29,486 nucleotides of DNA from a virus. Both the position numbers and the translations under genes were made by a program. Shown here in pieces: positions 5,748-13,447 of this stretch. Under the pieces are notes generated by a model. The model ran no database searches and was not told the origin of the DNA. It saw nothing but the letters and a program-made list of their open reading frames with translations. Location of the stretch: IMG/VR virus record IMGVR_UViG_3300025133_000455, positions 1 to 29,486 of that record. The stretch is one strand, 5' to 3'. Within the stretch, counting starts at the first letter, position 1. Each line of letters starts with the position of its first letter.

Positions 5748-7775
5748 ACAAACGAACAAGATTTTGCGCAAATAGATGAAGCGCAAAAGAATAAAGACTT
5801 ATGGAGAAGATGGCGCGATGCTCGCTCTGATTGGGATGATGAAGCTAGGGATGCTGTTGATTTTGTCCTAGGGAATCATTATACTGCAGAAGAGTCTGAT
5901 GCGTTAAACGCTGTTGGGCAGGGTGACTTTATTATAGATAGGGTCTATGCTGCTGTTGACAAGCTTAAGTCTTTACTCACCTCAAGAAATCCAAAGTTCT
6001 CTGCTGTTGGTAGAGAAGATTCTGATAACAAGATTGCGCAAGTATGGAAAACTATACTTGAGTACTGTTGGGATATATCAGATGGAGATATGGAATTTAA
6101 GCAAGTTGTCCACGACTATGCAATAACTGGTCTTGGATATTTTTATGTATATACAGATCCAGAGGCAGACTTTGGAAGAGGTGACGTAAAGTATACCCAC
6201 CTAAATCCTTTTAGAGTATATGTAGACCCAGCTGCTAGAAATAGATATTTCAGTGATGCGTCTGCTATAATACTATCTACTATATTAACTAAAGAGCAAG
6301 TTATATCTCTTTACCCACAGATAGAAGAATTTATTAAAGATATAGAAACTATGACTGACGAGGAAGATTATCCATCTTCTTCAAGAAAAAATTCATCAGA
6401 GTCTTTTACACCAGATGTTGTTAAAGATAAAGATAGTGGGTCTTACGAAAGATATAGAATACTAGAAAGATTTGAAAAAATAAAAGTTCCTTATTACAGA
6501 CTTTTCAATAAACAGAGTGGTGAAGAAAAAGTTGTTGACTTGGAAACTTTTCAAATAGTTTCTACGGAGAATGCTCATCTAATAGAATCGGGACTGGTTG
6601 AAGCTGTTGAGATTATGCAAACACGAGTCAAAGTGGTTGCTTCAATGGGACAGCATTTGCTATACGAACAAATCCTCAATACTGATATATACCCAATCAT
6701 ACCAGTCCCAAATATTTGGACTAACACTCCATATCCAAAATCAGATGTATCTAAAGTTAAAGACTCTCAAAGACTTATTAATAAGCTTTTTTCTTTAACG
6801 CTTAGTCACGCTCAAGCTTCTGCTGGTCTTAAGTTACTTGTACCAGAAGGAAGTGTAGATAATGTTGGTGACCTAGAAAGAGATTGGGCAAATCCTAATG
6901 CTGTATTAGAGTACAATCCTGAATTTGGTGAACCACATTTTCCTGCTCCTCAACCACTTGCTGGTGAGTTCTATCATTTAATAGATAGAGTAGAGCATTA
7001 TATAGATTTAAATTTTGGAATCCCAGAACTTATGCAGGGATTTAAAGAAAAAGCTCCAGATAGCGTACGTGGTACAGCTATGCTTTCAGAAATGGGAGAA
7101 AGCCGTGGACGTTCTAAGTTAAAAGACATAGAAGGAAGTCTTAATCAACTTGGAAAGTGTATTTACAATTATGCTAAAGGACATTACAAGTATCAAAAAA
7201 CATTTAGAATCGTACAACCAAACAATGATCTTACTGAATTTTCAGTAAACAATAGGTTGTATGATGACAAAACCAACGAACTGCAGACAATTGATAATGA
7301 TATATCATTAGGTCAGCACGATGTTAGAATAATATCAGGTTCAACTTTACCTTCAAATAAGATGGCGGAATATAATATGTATCTTGAAGCGTATAAGTTG
7401 GGATTGGTAGACGATGTCGAGGTCTTAAAGAAAACAGAGATCTATGACAAAGAAGGTGTATTGCAACGCAAAGGTATGATGTCTAAAATGCAGTCATACA
7501 TACAACAACTAGAGGGTCAAATAAAAGAACTCAGTGGTGATTTACAAACAGCTGACAGAGAAGCTGTCCACGCTAAGAAGCAAGTTATCACAGAGAAATT
7601 CAAAACCGACCTAAAAGAGATTAGCTCTGAGGCGAAATATAAAGAAAGAGTTAAGCTTGGAGAACTAGAAAAGGTGATTGATAAAGCAGATGTTCGTGCC
7701 GAAGCTGCGTTAGCTATACAAAAGGCGAATAAAGGGAGTTCCTCTAAAAAGGGGAGCGCACAGAATAAACAATAA
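5745..7775 (+). CDS. Portal protein, P22-like, rare ATT start
   Basis: The dodecameric portal forms the DNA channel at the head vertex and docks the terminase. If read from ATT 5745 it has 676 residues, the usual size for P22-like portals; from the first ATG (6090, residue 116) it would lose a well-formed N-terminus that includes a WRRWRDARSDWDDEARD helix. Family-like features are DRVYAAVDKLKSLLTSRNPK (about 67-86) and a conserved segment PELMQGFKEKAPDSVRGTA (427-445) near the channel helix. A charged coiled coil fills the last 100 residues. Its promoter is at 5677. Portal, scaffold and capsid follow in the normal order. Only the start codon is in doubt. Confidence 0.9.
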   Translation: MTNEQDFAQIDEAQKNKDLWRRWRDARSDWDDEARDAVDFVLGNHYTAEESDALNAVGQGDFIIDRVYAAVDKLKSLLTSRNPKFSAVGREDSDNKIAQVWKTILEYCWDISDGDMEFKQVVHDYAITGLGYFYVYTDPEADFGRGDVKYTHLNPFRVYVDPAARNRYFSDASAIILSTILTKEQVISLYPQIEEFIKDIETMTDEEDYPSSSRKNSSESFTPDVVKDKDSGSYERYRILERFEKIKVPYYRLFNKQSGEEKVVDLETFQIVSTENAHLIESGLVEAVEIMQTRVKVVASMGQHLLYEQILNTDIYPIIPVPNIWTNTPYPKSDVSKVKDSQRLINKLFSLTLSHAQASAGLKLLVPEGSVDNVGDLERDWANPNAVLEYNPEFGEPHFPAPQPLAGEFYHLIDRVEHYIDLNFGIPELMQGFKEKAPDSVRGTAMLSEMGESRGRSKLKDIEGSLNQLGKCIYNYAKGHYKYQKTFRIVQPNNDLTEFSVNNRLYDDKTNELQTIDNDISLGQHDVRIISGSTLPSNKMAEYNMYLEAYKLGLVDDVEVLKKTEIYDKEGVLQRKGMMSKMQSYIQQLEGQIKELSGDLQTADREAVHAKKQVITEKFKTDLKEISSEAKYKERVKLGELEKVIDKADVRAEAALAIQKANKGSSSKKGSAQNKQ

Positions 7776-7844
7776 TCAAAGGTCAAGCTTCTTCGAAGTA
7801 TCTAAGGGTGTTTCGAATTAAAGAAGAGATCTAAAGGAGGTTAT

Positions 7845-8708
7845 ATGGAAGATCAAGTGCAAGGCGATGTAGTTGAACAGAATGTTGGTAAAACAACAAG
7901 GGAAGGCTTGCAAGTCTCAATGCCAGATGTAGAATTGGCTTCAGAGATTCCAAGTGTTCAAGATGGCGTAATTGACGAAGGAAATAAAAGAGCACCTAAT
8001 TTAATAACTAAAGAAGGTGACGAGTCTGAAATTAACTATGCTACTGATTGGGAAAATGAAACTAAGAAGTTTCAATCTATGTATGATAAACAGAATTCTG
8101 ATTATCAGAAACTTCAAAGTGACTATGAAAAACTTCAGCCAATGTCTGAATTACAACAGGTTCTTGAATCAAGACCAGATGTAGTTGAGGCTATAAAAGA
8201 AAGGCTTGAAGGAAAAAGTTCTCAAGAAACTATACGCGAAACAGATGATAGCGACACAGTCGACGAATCATCTTTTGACCCGTGGGAAGCCTATTACAAA
8301 CCAGAGTCAGCTTCATTTAAAATGAGGACGGCTCAAGAAAAGGCTTTGGTAGATGAGGCAGTTGGAAAACATATGTCTGATCTTCAAGGTCAAGTAGCGT
8401 TGCAAAATTTACGCAACGAGTTGGCAACTAGTTATGATATGAAAGATGAAAAGGATATTAATGACTTTATAGATTTTGCTACTACGCCAAGAGATCAATT
8501 ACCAATTGATTTGTTAATTGATGTTTATCGTAAGCATTATAATAAAGGAGCTGATAACGTTTCTCCAAATATGGAAGCAGTTAAAGCAACTCAAAGTATT
8601 CCAAGAACAGCTGGGATTCTTCAAGGTGGCGAACCACCACAAAAGAATGAACAGGATTCAGCTTGGGATAGAATTTTGCAAGCAGGGCAAGCAGGGAGAA
8701 TTCCCTAA
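7845..8708 (+). CDS. Probable capsid scaffold protein (287 aa)
   Basis: Its place between portal and major capsid protein is that of scaffolds in P22-like and related phages. The protein is acidic and polar and probably largely helical, with a coiled-coil segment at about 70-105 (QSMYDKQNSDYQKLQSDYEK) and a helical C-terminal half; no catalytic motif is visible, so a protease-scaffold fusion is unlikely. The ribosome site AAAGGAGGTT just before the ATG is near perfect, as expected for a protein needed in many copies. The 69 bases between portal and this gene hold a CTTCGAAG palindrome and the ribosome site, but no clear terminator. Confidence 0.75.
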   Translation: MEDQVQGDVVEQNVGKTTREGLQVSMPDVELASEIPSVQDGVIDEGNKRAPNLITKEGDESEINYATDWENETKKFQSMYDKQNSDYQKLQSDYEKLQPMSELQQVLESRPDVVEAIKERLEGKSSQETIRETDDSDTVDESSFDPWEAYYKPESASFKMRTAQEKALVDEAVGKHMSDLQGQVALQNLRNELATSYDMKDEKDINDFIDFATTPRDQLPIDLLIDVYRKHYNKGADNVSPNMEAVKATQSIPRTAGILQGGEPPQKNEQDSAWDRILQAGQAGRIP

Positions 8709-8735
8709 TTAATATAATCAAATAGGAGGTAACAA

Positions 8736-10178
8736 ATGGCTGTTACACAAGGAATAAAATCCAGTTATGATATTACAGCTGCTGCCACTAGTGCTGGTAT
8801 AGGAACCGCTCCTGACCGTAGACGATTATACGATTTCTCGGATAGGGTTGCCGAATTGGCACCTGAGGAATCACCGTTTTTTGTATATCTTTCAAAGGTT
8901 GCAAAAGTTCCAACGGATGATCCTGTATTCCGATTTTTAGAAAATCGTTCAAAAATCGATTGGTCAACGAGAGACTTTTTACTAGCATCAGCTCCTGGCA
9001 CAGTAACCGCTGGAAGTTCTTACTCATTTACAGTTGACGCAGATAGCGCAACTGGTGGTAGTGCTTCAGGTGGAACCGCACCTAGCTTTTTAATTAAAGG
9101 TATGGTATTTTCAGTAGCTTCGCTTGGAAAAAATTCAAGTGCAGGTTATTCACAGGTTTTAGTTAGAATTGAAAGTGCTCCAGTAGTTGGTAGTTCTTCT
9201 ACTACATTTACAGGAAAAGTTATTGACTTTTCTTCTTTAACTAACTCAGGTGGTGCTATTAGTGGTGAAGATGCATTAGCAGATAACGATCTATGTCAAG
9301 TAATTGGTACTTCATTTCAAGAAGGCTCAGCATCTCCAGATGCCTGGTCTAGTGAAATTGAAGATAACTATGGCTATACACAGATCTTTAAAACGGCTTG
9401 TGAGATGTCAAACACAGCGATTGCAACACGCTATCGCGGATATGCAAACGAATGGGAACGCATTTGGGCGATGAAACTTCGTGAGCATAAAGTTGACATT
9501 GAAAGAGCTTTATTATTCGGTCAAAAAGCAAGAGTAAGTTCAATTCAATACACAGAGGGTGTGGTTGGACATATACTAAAAAATGGTGTTGCACAGATTG
9601 GTGATGCTGATCTTTCTTATACATCTGGACAACCTTATTTTAGAAGTGTTGCTGATTCCGAATTAACTTACGATAGATTGCTTTCTGATATGGAAGTAAT
9701 TTTTGATCCAGCACGTGGTGGTGCAAGCGAGAAACTAGTACTTGCAGGTCTTCCTGTAATTAGTTACTTTAACAAACTTGGAAAAGATTCATTCTTAAGT
9801 ACAAGTTTATCACACAATGCTAATGCTGCATTAAGTGGTGCTGCTACTACTACTAACCAATCTCCTCACCGTATGAATATGGAAGAGAGAGCTGGTGCAT
9901 TTGGTCATAAGGTATTTACAATTGAAACTGTTCACGGTACAATGCACTTAGTCAAAGAGCCATTGTTTAGAGGTATGACTTCTAACTTTATGGCTATGAT
10001 TGATATGAGTCAAATTGCATACCGTCCACTAGTTGGAAATGGTATTAATCGTGATACAGCAATAATGTCTAACATTCAAAACGCTGATGAGGACTTGAGA
10101 AAAGATATGATTCTAACCGAAGCAGGCTTAGAAATTACATTACCTGAATCTCACACACTCTACAACGTAGAATTTTAG
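8736..10178 (+). CDS. Major capsid protein, SU10/HK97-fold type
   Basis: The N-terminal segment LYDFSDRVAELAPEESPFFVYLSKVAK (residues 31-57) and the downstream YGYTQIFKTACEMSNTA (about 212-228) match the SU10-like capsid family, which has the HK97 fold. Between them a Ser/Thr/Gly-rich beta insertion (about 86-190) replaces a more compact loop and may form a surface domain. Later, WAMKLREHKVDIERALLFG is the long spine-helix region. AGGAGGT before ATG predicts strong expression. At 480 residues it is somewhat long for the family, mainly because of the insertion. Scaffold lies upstream and a decoration-like protein downstream. Confidence 0.88.
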   Translation: MAVTQGIKSSYDITAAATSAGIGTAPDRRRLYDFSDRVAELAPEESPFFVYLSKVAKVPTDDPVFRFLENRSKIDWSTRDFLLASAPGTVTAGSSYSFTVDADSATGGSASGGTAPSFLIKGMVFSVASLGKNSSAGYSQVLVRIESAPVVGSSSTTFTGKVIDFSSLTNSGGAISGEDALADNDLCQVIGTSFQEGSASPDAWSSEIEDNYGYTQIFKTACEMSNTAIATRYRGYANEWERIWAMKLREHKVDIERALLFGQKARVSSIQYTEGVVGHILKNGVAQIGDADLSYTSGQPYFRSVADSELTYDRLLSDMEVIFDPARGGASEKLVLAGLPVISYFNKLGKDSFLSTSLSHNANAALSGAATTTNQSPHRMNMEERAGAFGHKVFTIETVHGTMHLVKEPLFRGMTSNFMAMIDMSQIAYRPLVGNGINRDTAIMSNIQNADEDLRKDMILTEAGLEITLPESHTLYNVEF

Positions 10179-10189
10179 GAGGTTATAAT

Positions 10190-10675
10190 ATGTATACTGA
10201 TAAGATAAATAAAAATAGTGGTGCTTTTGAAACTGGCGAAAAAGCTTTTCAGAAGATTGATAATTCTGCAGCTTTAGCAAGAACGCTTAAAGCTTCAGAG
10301 TCTGGAACTCTTTTCGCAGTTGATATGTCTGCTGTAGACAACAATGTTACTTTAACATTACCAACAGCTTCAGATGCAGTCGCTGGTGTTAATTACGATT
10401 TCTGTTTTACAGTAAATTGTGATGATGACGCTGACTTCATTGTGACTACAGGTGCTAATGGAACTGATATCTACGGATATATTGTTGCAGGTGCAGCTAA
10501 TAGTACAGTTGATGATGTTGATGGTTTATCTAAAATAACTATTGACGGTTCTGTTTCTCAGGCTATTGAAGGTCTAAGAATGACTTTTATCTGTGACGGT
10601 GTTAATTGGCATTTATCTGGATATGTTCCAGTTGCCATTGGTACAACTGTTATAGTAGAAAGTGCTTCTGCTTAA
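10190..10675 (+). CDS. Probable capsid decoration or stabilising protein (161 aa)
   Basis: It starts 12 bases after the capsid gene behind AGGAGGT, so it should be made in similarly large amounts. After a 35-residue polar N-terminus the protein is almost all beta: GTLFAVDMSAVDNNVTLTLP, then a FIVTTGANGTDIYGYIVAG turn and a final MTFICDGVNWHLSGYV. This resembles small beta-sandwich proteins often found right after phage capsid genes that cap or stabilise the shell. Identification rests on position and fold style, not on a named family. A strong hairpin follows its stop. Confidence 0.62.
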   Translation: MYTDKINKNSGAFETGEKAFQKIDNSAALARTLKASESGTLFAVDMSAVDNNVTLTLPTASDAVAGVNYDFCFTVNCDDDADFIVTTGANGTDIYGYIVAGAANSTVDDVDGLSKITIDGSVSQAIEGLRMTFICDGVNWHLSGYVPVAIGTTVIVESASA

Positions 10676-10714
10676 TAATCCGAATAAATAAGGATTAACA
10701 GATTTGGATTCTGT

Positions 10715-10741
10715 GGGGCTATTCAAAAAAAGTTTAGCCCC
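10715..10741 (+). terminator. GC-rich hairpin after the capsid genes
   Basis: GGGGCTA (10715-10721) and TAGCCCC (10735-10741) form a 7-base stem with a 13-base A-rich loop; GGAT before it and ATCC after it can extend the pairing. It stands in the 101-base gap between the capsid/decoration pair and the next gene. No T-run follows, so it may be a weak terminator, an RNA-processing or an RNA-stabilising element that keeps capsid expression above that of downstream genes. Confidence 0.55.
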
Positions 10742-10776
10742 GAATATCCTAAAAATTTAAATTAAGGAAATAGAAA

Positions 10777-10986
10777 ATGGCAGATTACAACGCATCAAAT
10801 ACAGATGTTAAAGTATTTATTCACAATCCTAAACCAGGAACTAAAACACAAAGTGCTGGTGAGATTGCAAAAGATGTTTATGACCATATAGCAGGATTAG
10901 ACTCTACTAATAATAAAGTTATATCTATATCACATTGTGCATTAAAAGGTGATAAGATTTTAACTATGGTAGTATCTGGTGCGTAA
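10777..10986 (+). CDS. Hypothetical protein (69 aa)
   Basis: A small mixed alpha/beta protein: strand VKVFIHNP, a helix AGEIAKDVYDHIAGL, then strands KVISISHCAL and KILTMVVSG. AAGGAAA lies before the ATG. It is the first gene after the hairpin at 10715 and overlaps the zinc ribbon gene by 8 bases. I recognise no family. The position within the head operon suggests a small virion or assembly protein. Confidence 0.65.
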   Translation: MADYNASNTDVKVFIHNPKPGTKTQSAGEIAKDVYDHIAGLDSTNNKVISISHCALKGDKILTMVVSGA

Positions 10987-11197
10987 GCTTAAGTGTCAAC
11001 ATTGCGATAATCCAAATCCAGAAAATTGGTTTTTCTGCAGAGATTGTGGTAAAAGAGCATCAGCTCCAAAGTTTACTACTAATTCATTTGTTATAAGTGA
11101 AGCTGGTAAAAGAACTGATGTAGAATTTAATACTATTTCCTATGACGAAAGTATTAACAAGATGAATAAAGCCGATAAAAGATGGAAGGGATTTTAA
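10979..11197 (+). CDS. Zinc-ribbon protein (72 aa), GTG start
   Basis: Cysteines at 6, 9, 20 and 23 (KCQHC and FCRDC) form a clear N-terminal zinc ribbon; the other 45 residues are polar. GTG 10979 is the only start that keeps the first knuckle, and it overlaps the previous gene by 8 bases. A tiny basic protein begins directly after its stop. Zinc ribbons in structural operons are seen in other marine-type phages, but a role is not established; binding to DNA or to another virion protein are both possible. Confidence 0.72.
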   Translation: MRKLKCQHCDNPNPENWFFCRDCGKRASAPKFTTNSFVISEAGKRTDVEFNTISYDESINKMNKADKRWKGF

Positions 11198-11198
11198 T

Positions 11199-11303
11199 AT
11201 GCCTACAGTAAAGACTAAGTCTGGCAAGAAAAAAAAGTATCCATATACTAAAAAAGGTAAAGCTGCAGCTAAGAAAGCTAGTAAAAAAGCTAGGAGATAT
11301 TAA
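11199..11303 (+). CDS. Tiny very basic protein (34 aa)
   Basis: The sequence runs MPTVKTKSGKKKKYPYTK, then a Lys/Ala-rich tail ending in RRY. Half of the residues are Lys or Arg and none is acidic. AAGGG lies 8 bases before the ATG. Similar PYTKKGKAAAKKA-type peptides recur in phage structural operons, as I recall them, which supports a real gene. The composition suggests binding to DNA, perhaps as a packaged counter-ion protein, but this is inference. It lies between the zinc ribbon gene and the hendecad protein. Confidence 0.75.
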   Translation: MPTVKTKSGKKKKYPYTKKGKAAAKKASKKARRY

Positions 11304-11306
11304 TAA

Positions 11307-12425
11307 GTGGCAAATTTTGACGCACAAGTAATAGAATTAGTTGGTACTGCTTATAGCACCGACCAAGCTGCCTTAGATCAGTTTATAACTGAAGGAGCTA
11401 ATGAAGTTATTAATGCTATGCCTCGTTCTATAATGGAAAGAGTAGCTGAAGAAACTACTTTTACAAACACTGTATCTTCAGAAGGTCATAAAGTATTAGC
11501 TGTTTTAAAAAACGACGGTACGATAGATCAACCTTGTAGAAAAGTCCCAGCTTTTAAAAGAGGTAGGATTCAAGATTCTTCTGATATGGAATTTGCTAGT
11601 AGTTCAGATCCAGCTTATTATATACAAGATTCGCTGATAACATTATTTCCAACTGGGTCTGGTGGGAAGCTTGTATCTATGCCTACGTATAGCCAATCTT
11701 CTCCATTAGATGCTAGCGCTATTTCTACTATAACAAATTTTCCAAATGAGTATGAATATTTAGTTGTATTATATGCAGCAATTAAATCTCTTCAACAAGT
11801 TTTAAGTAGTATTGTATTAGCTGATGCTAGTATATCTTATTCAAATGCTTCTGTTGGTGATTCTGTAACCGCTGCTGTCGATGTTCCAACTTCAAGCGTA
11901 GCACCAAGTGATGCCGCTTATACATCTCCTACTGTGCAATCAGACGGTGGTAGTGTTGAATTAACAACAATAGTTCAATTGGATGCTGAAAATACAATAG
12001 ATGATTTTGATGGTAATGCTATAGAGTTTGACCAGTGGTGGTCAACCTTAGCTCATCTTATAGAAGACGAAGAAGATTCTGAGTTAGCACAACTTCAAAT
12101 ATCTAAAATAAGTGCATACGTAAATGCTTTCCAAGCAGAAGTTCAAGACGCTCAAGCAGCTATGCAGTCTTCAATTGCAAATGCGCAAAACGATGTTAAT
12201 GTAGCTATTCAAAAAATGCAGTTATCAACACAAGCATCAATACAGAAGATGCAACTGTCTACTAATGTAAATATTACAAATGCTGCTAAAACAATGGAAG
12301 CATTAATACAAGATTATTCTGCTTTAGTTACAGAAAAAACAAATGAATATACTTGGGCTATGGGTCAACAAGGAAAATTACAAGCTGATTACGATAAAGG
12401 TATTCAGATAATGAGGGGCGCATAA
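11307..12425 (+). CDS. Virion structural protein with hendecad coiled coil (372 aa)
   Basis: The N-terminal 120 residues, with a helix DQFITEGANEVINAMP (about 24-39) and later strands, resemble the start of head-completion or neck proteins. A middle region (about 120-240) includes the helix EYEYLVVLYAAIKSLQQVL. Residues 268-344 form seven 11-residue units, each beginning with Ile or Val, which is the period of a right-handed hendecad coiled coil; two units begin with the identical IQKMQLST. The C-terminus is polar. GTG start 11307 has AGGAG 11 bases before it. It probably forms an elongated, oligomeric part of the neck or tail; exact role is unknown. Confidence 0.7.
   Translation: MANFDAQVIELVGTAYSTDQAALDQFITEGANEVINAMPRSIMERVAEETTFTNTVSSEGHKVLAVLKNDGTIDQPCRKVPAFKRGRIQDSSDMEFASSSDPAYYIQDSLITLFPTGSGGKLVSMPTYSQSSPLDASAISTITNFPNEYEYLVVLYAAIKSLQQVLSSIVLADASISYSNASVGDSVTAAVDVPTSSVAPSDAAYTSPTVQSDGGSVELTTIVQLDAENTIDDFDGNAIEFDQWWSTLAHLIEDEEDSELAQLQISKISAYVNAFQAEVQDAQAAMQSSIANAQNDVNVAIQKMQLSTQASIQKMQLSTNVNITNAAKTMEALIQDYSALVTEKTNEYTWAMGQQGKLQADYDKGIQIMRGA
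12108..12338 (+). repeat. Seven 33-base hendecad units in a virion gene
   Basis: Seven consecutive 33-base units encode 11-residue repeats whose first residue is I, V, I, I, I, I, I. Units four and five (12207-12239, 12240-12272) encode the same first eight residues with several synonymous differences. The period is therefore kept at protein level and is not a recent DNA copy. Confidence 0.75.
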
Positions 12426-12640
12426 TGGCATTTGCTAAAGTAACTCTTAACACATCTCCAGCTTCTACGCTAGTAACTCTTAATACTTCTCCATCTTGGA
12501 CTGGTGTTGCTTTGCCAGCCACTACAAATTGGATTGCACCTGGAGCTGACACAAGAGCTTGGGATGTTATAGCAGTTAATTGGGAAGATGAAACAAGACA
12601 ATATAATCAATTTGGATATCTTGGAAAGGATTCTCACTAA
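12425..12640 (+). CDS. Hypothetical protein with internal repeat (71 aa)
   Basis: The N-terminus repeats VTLNTSP twice at 11-residue spacing, then a Trp/Pro-rich middle (WTGVALPATTNWIAPG) and a C-terminus with several aromatic residues. It shares single-base overlaps with both neighbours, so it is coupled within the neck operon. No family is recognised. It may be a small beta-rich virion protein. Confidence 0.62.
   Translation: MAFAKVTLNTSPASTLVTLNTSPSWTGVALPATTNWIAPGADTRAWDVIAVNWEDETRQYNQFGYLGKDSH
12440..12505 (+). repeat. 33-base tandem duplication within a small virion gene
   Basis: Codons for VTLNTSP at 12440-12460 recur at 12473-12493, exactly 33 bases later, with two silent differences (AAC/AAT and ACA/ACT). 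The rest of the second unit has diverged. This looks like an old in-frame duplication. Confidence 0.6.
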
Positions 12641-12963
12641 TGGCTGTACATAGTTTAACAGTTAAAAAAATTATATCAATAGTAAGACAAGTATTTCCAG
12701 ATGCTCCACAAGCTTATATTATAGAATTAATAAATGAAGCATTAGTTGAGGCTGGTAAATATAATAGTAAAATTGAATACGCAAAAACAACTACAGTTGC
12801 AGATCAGCAATGGTATACTTTAAAAGAGCAAGTTGCTGGCGCATCTAATTCTAACATAGAAGTGAATAAAGTTCATAGAGTAGATTTTATGGATTCTGCT
12901 GGAGACTATGTAAAGATACCTAGGTTGTTAAATAATGAAATACAAACAATGGACATAGATTAA
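12640..12963 (+). CDS. Neck/adaptor protein, N-terminal-type part (107 aa)
   Basis: A helical start (LTVKKIISIVRQVFPDAPQ, then YIIELINEALVEAG) precedes strands QQWYTLKEQV and VNKVHRVDFMDSAGDYVKIPRL. This arrangement is like the first half of head-tail connector or neck proteins of podoviruses, in which the KVxRVDFxD...YxxIPRL segment leads into a second domain. Here the frame ends at TAA after IQTMDID, and the second domain appears as the next gene. The ATG shares one base with the previous stop. Confidence 0.6.
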   Translation: MAVHSLTVKKIISIVRQVFPDAPQAYIIELINEALVEAGKYNSKIEYAKTTTVADQQWYTLKEQVAGASNSNIEVNKVHRVDFMDSAGDYVKIPRLLNNEIQTMDID

Positions 12964-13400
12964 TGGCTAGTACTTATAATAACCCAGAAGATTATATTGC
13001 TTGGTTTATAACTGGAGACCATCTTGCCATTGTTACCACAAAGGGTAACGATGCTAATACAGTCCACCAAAGAGAAGGTGACTACAAACCTATCGATGAA
13101 GCAGTAACAAATGGTGTTTTAATACACTACTCAGCTGAGCCAAATGCTGTTTCAGCATTAACAGATGTCCCAGATATTGACAATACAATGCATTCTTTTA
13201 TAACTGACTTTGTTAAATGTAAGTTATATATGGATAGAGCTGGTCAGCTTTCTATTTCAAATGCTAATGGTGCAGCAATTTCGATGAATCTTTCTACTCA
13301 GCACGAGAGGAAATGGAAAGAATGTTTAATTAAGTATGGAAGTAAGAAACGTGATAAAATTGGTGGCTCTAGAAGAATTATGCCACCAGACATAAGATAA
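12963..13400 (+). CDS. Neck/adaptor protein, C-terminal-type part (145 aa)
   Basis: The protein begins MASTYNNPEDYIAWFITGDHLAIVTTKG and continues through YKPIDEA, LIHYSAEP and a helical SFITDFVKCKLYMDRAG segment, ending in a basic tail. This order (beta hairpin, strand, then helices with a charged end) is like the second half of podovirus neck proteins. It starts in another frame than the preceding gene through a TAATG junction, so the pair may represent a split of one ancestral protein, held together by coupled translation. Confidence 0.6.
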   Translation: MASTYNNPEDYIAWFITGDHLAIVTTKGNDANTVHQREGDYKPIDEAVTNGVLIHYSAEPNAVSALTDVPDIDNTMHSFITDFVKCKLYMDRAGQLSISNANGAAISMNLSTQHERKWKECLIKYGSKKRDKIGGSRRIMPPDIR

Positions 13401-13447
13401 TTAATAGTCTGTAAAGACGGTGGTGGAGGGAAATAAAGGATTAAAAA

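Noticed and set aside
5776-5870. ATG-started frame near the portal start, as an alternative portal start by frameshift
   Set aside because: It runs in another frame and stops after about 31 codons, while the portal frame is open and protein-like over the same bases. A frameshift is not needed.
7785-7800. CTTCGAAG palindrome as operator or terminator before the scaffold gene
   Set aside because: Too short to stand out, with no second copy placed like an operator and no T-run after it.
12930-12966. Programmed frameshift joining the two neck genes
   Set aside because: No slippery heptamer or following structure is evident between the stop at 12936 in the second frame and TAA 12961. The TAATG junction explains translation of both.
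13405-13420. Short GTCT-GTAA-AGAC hairpin as a terminator
   Set aside because: Only four pairs and no T-run; it lies just before a ribosome site and is probably chance.
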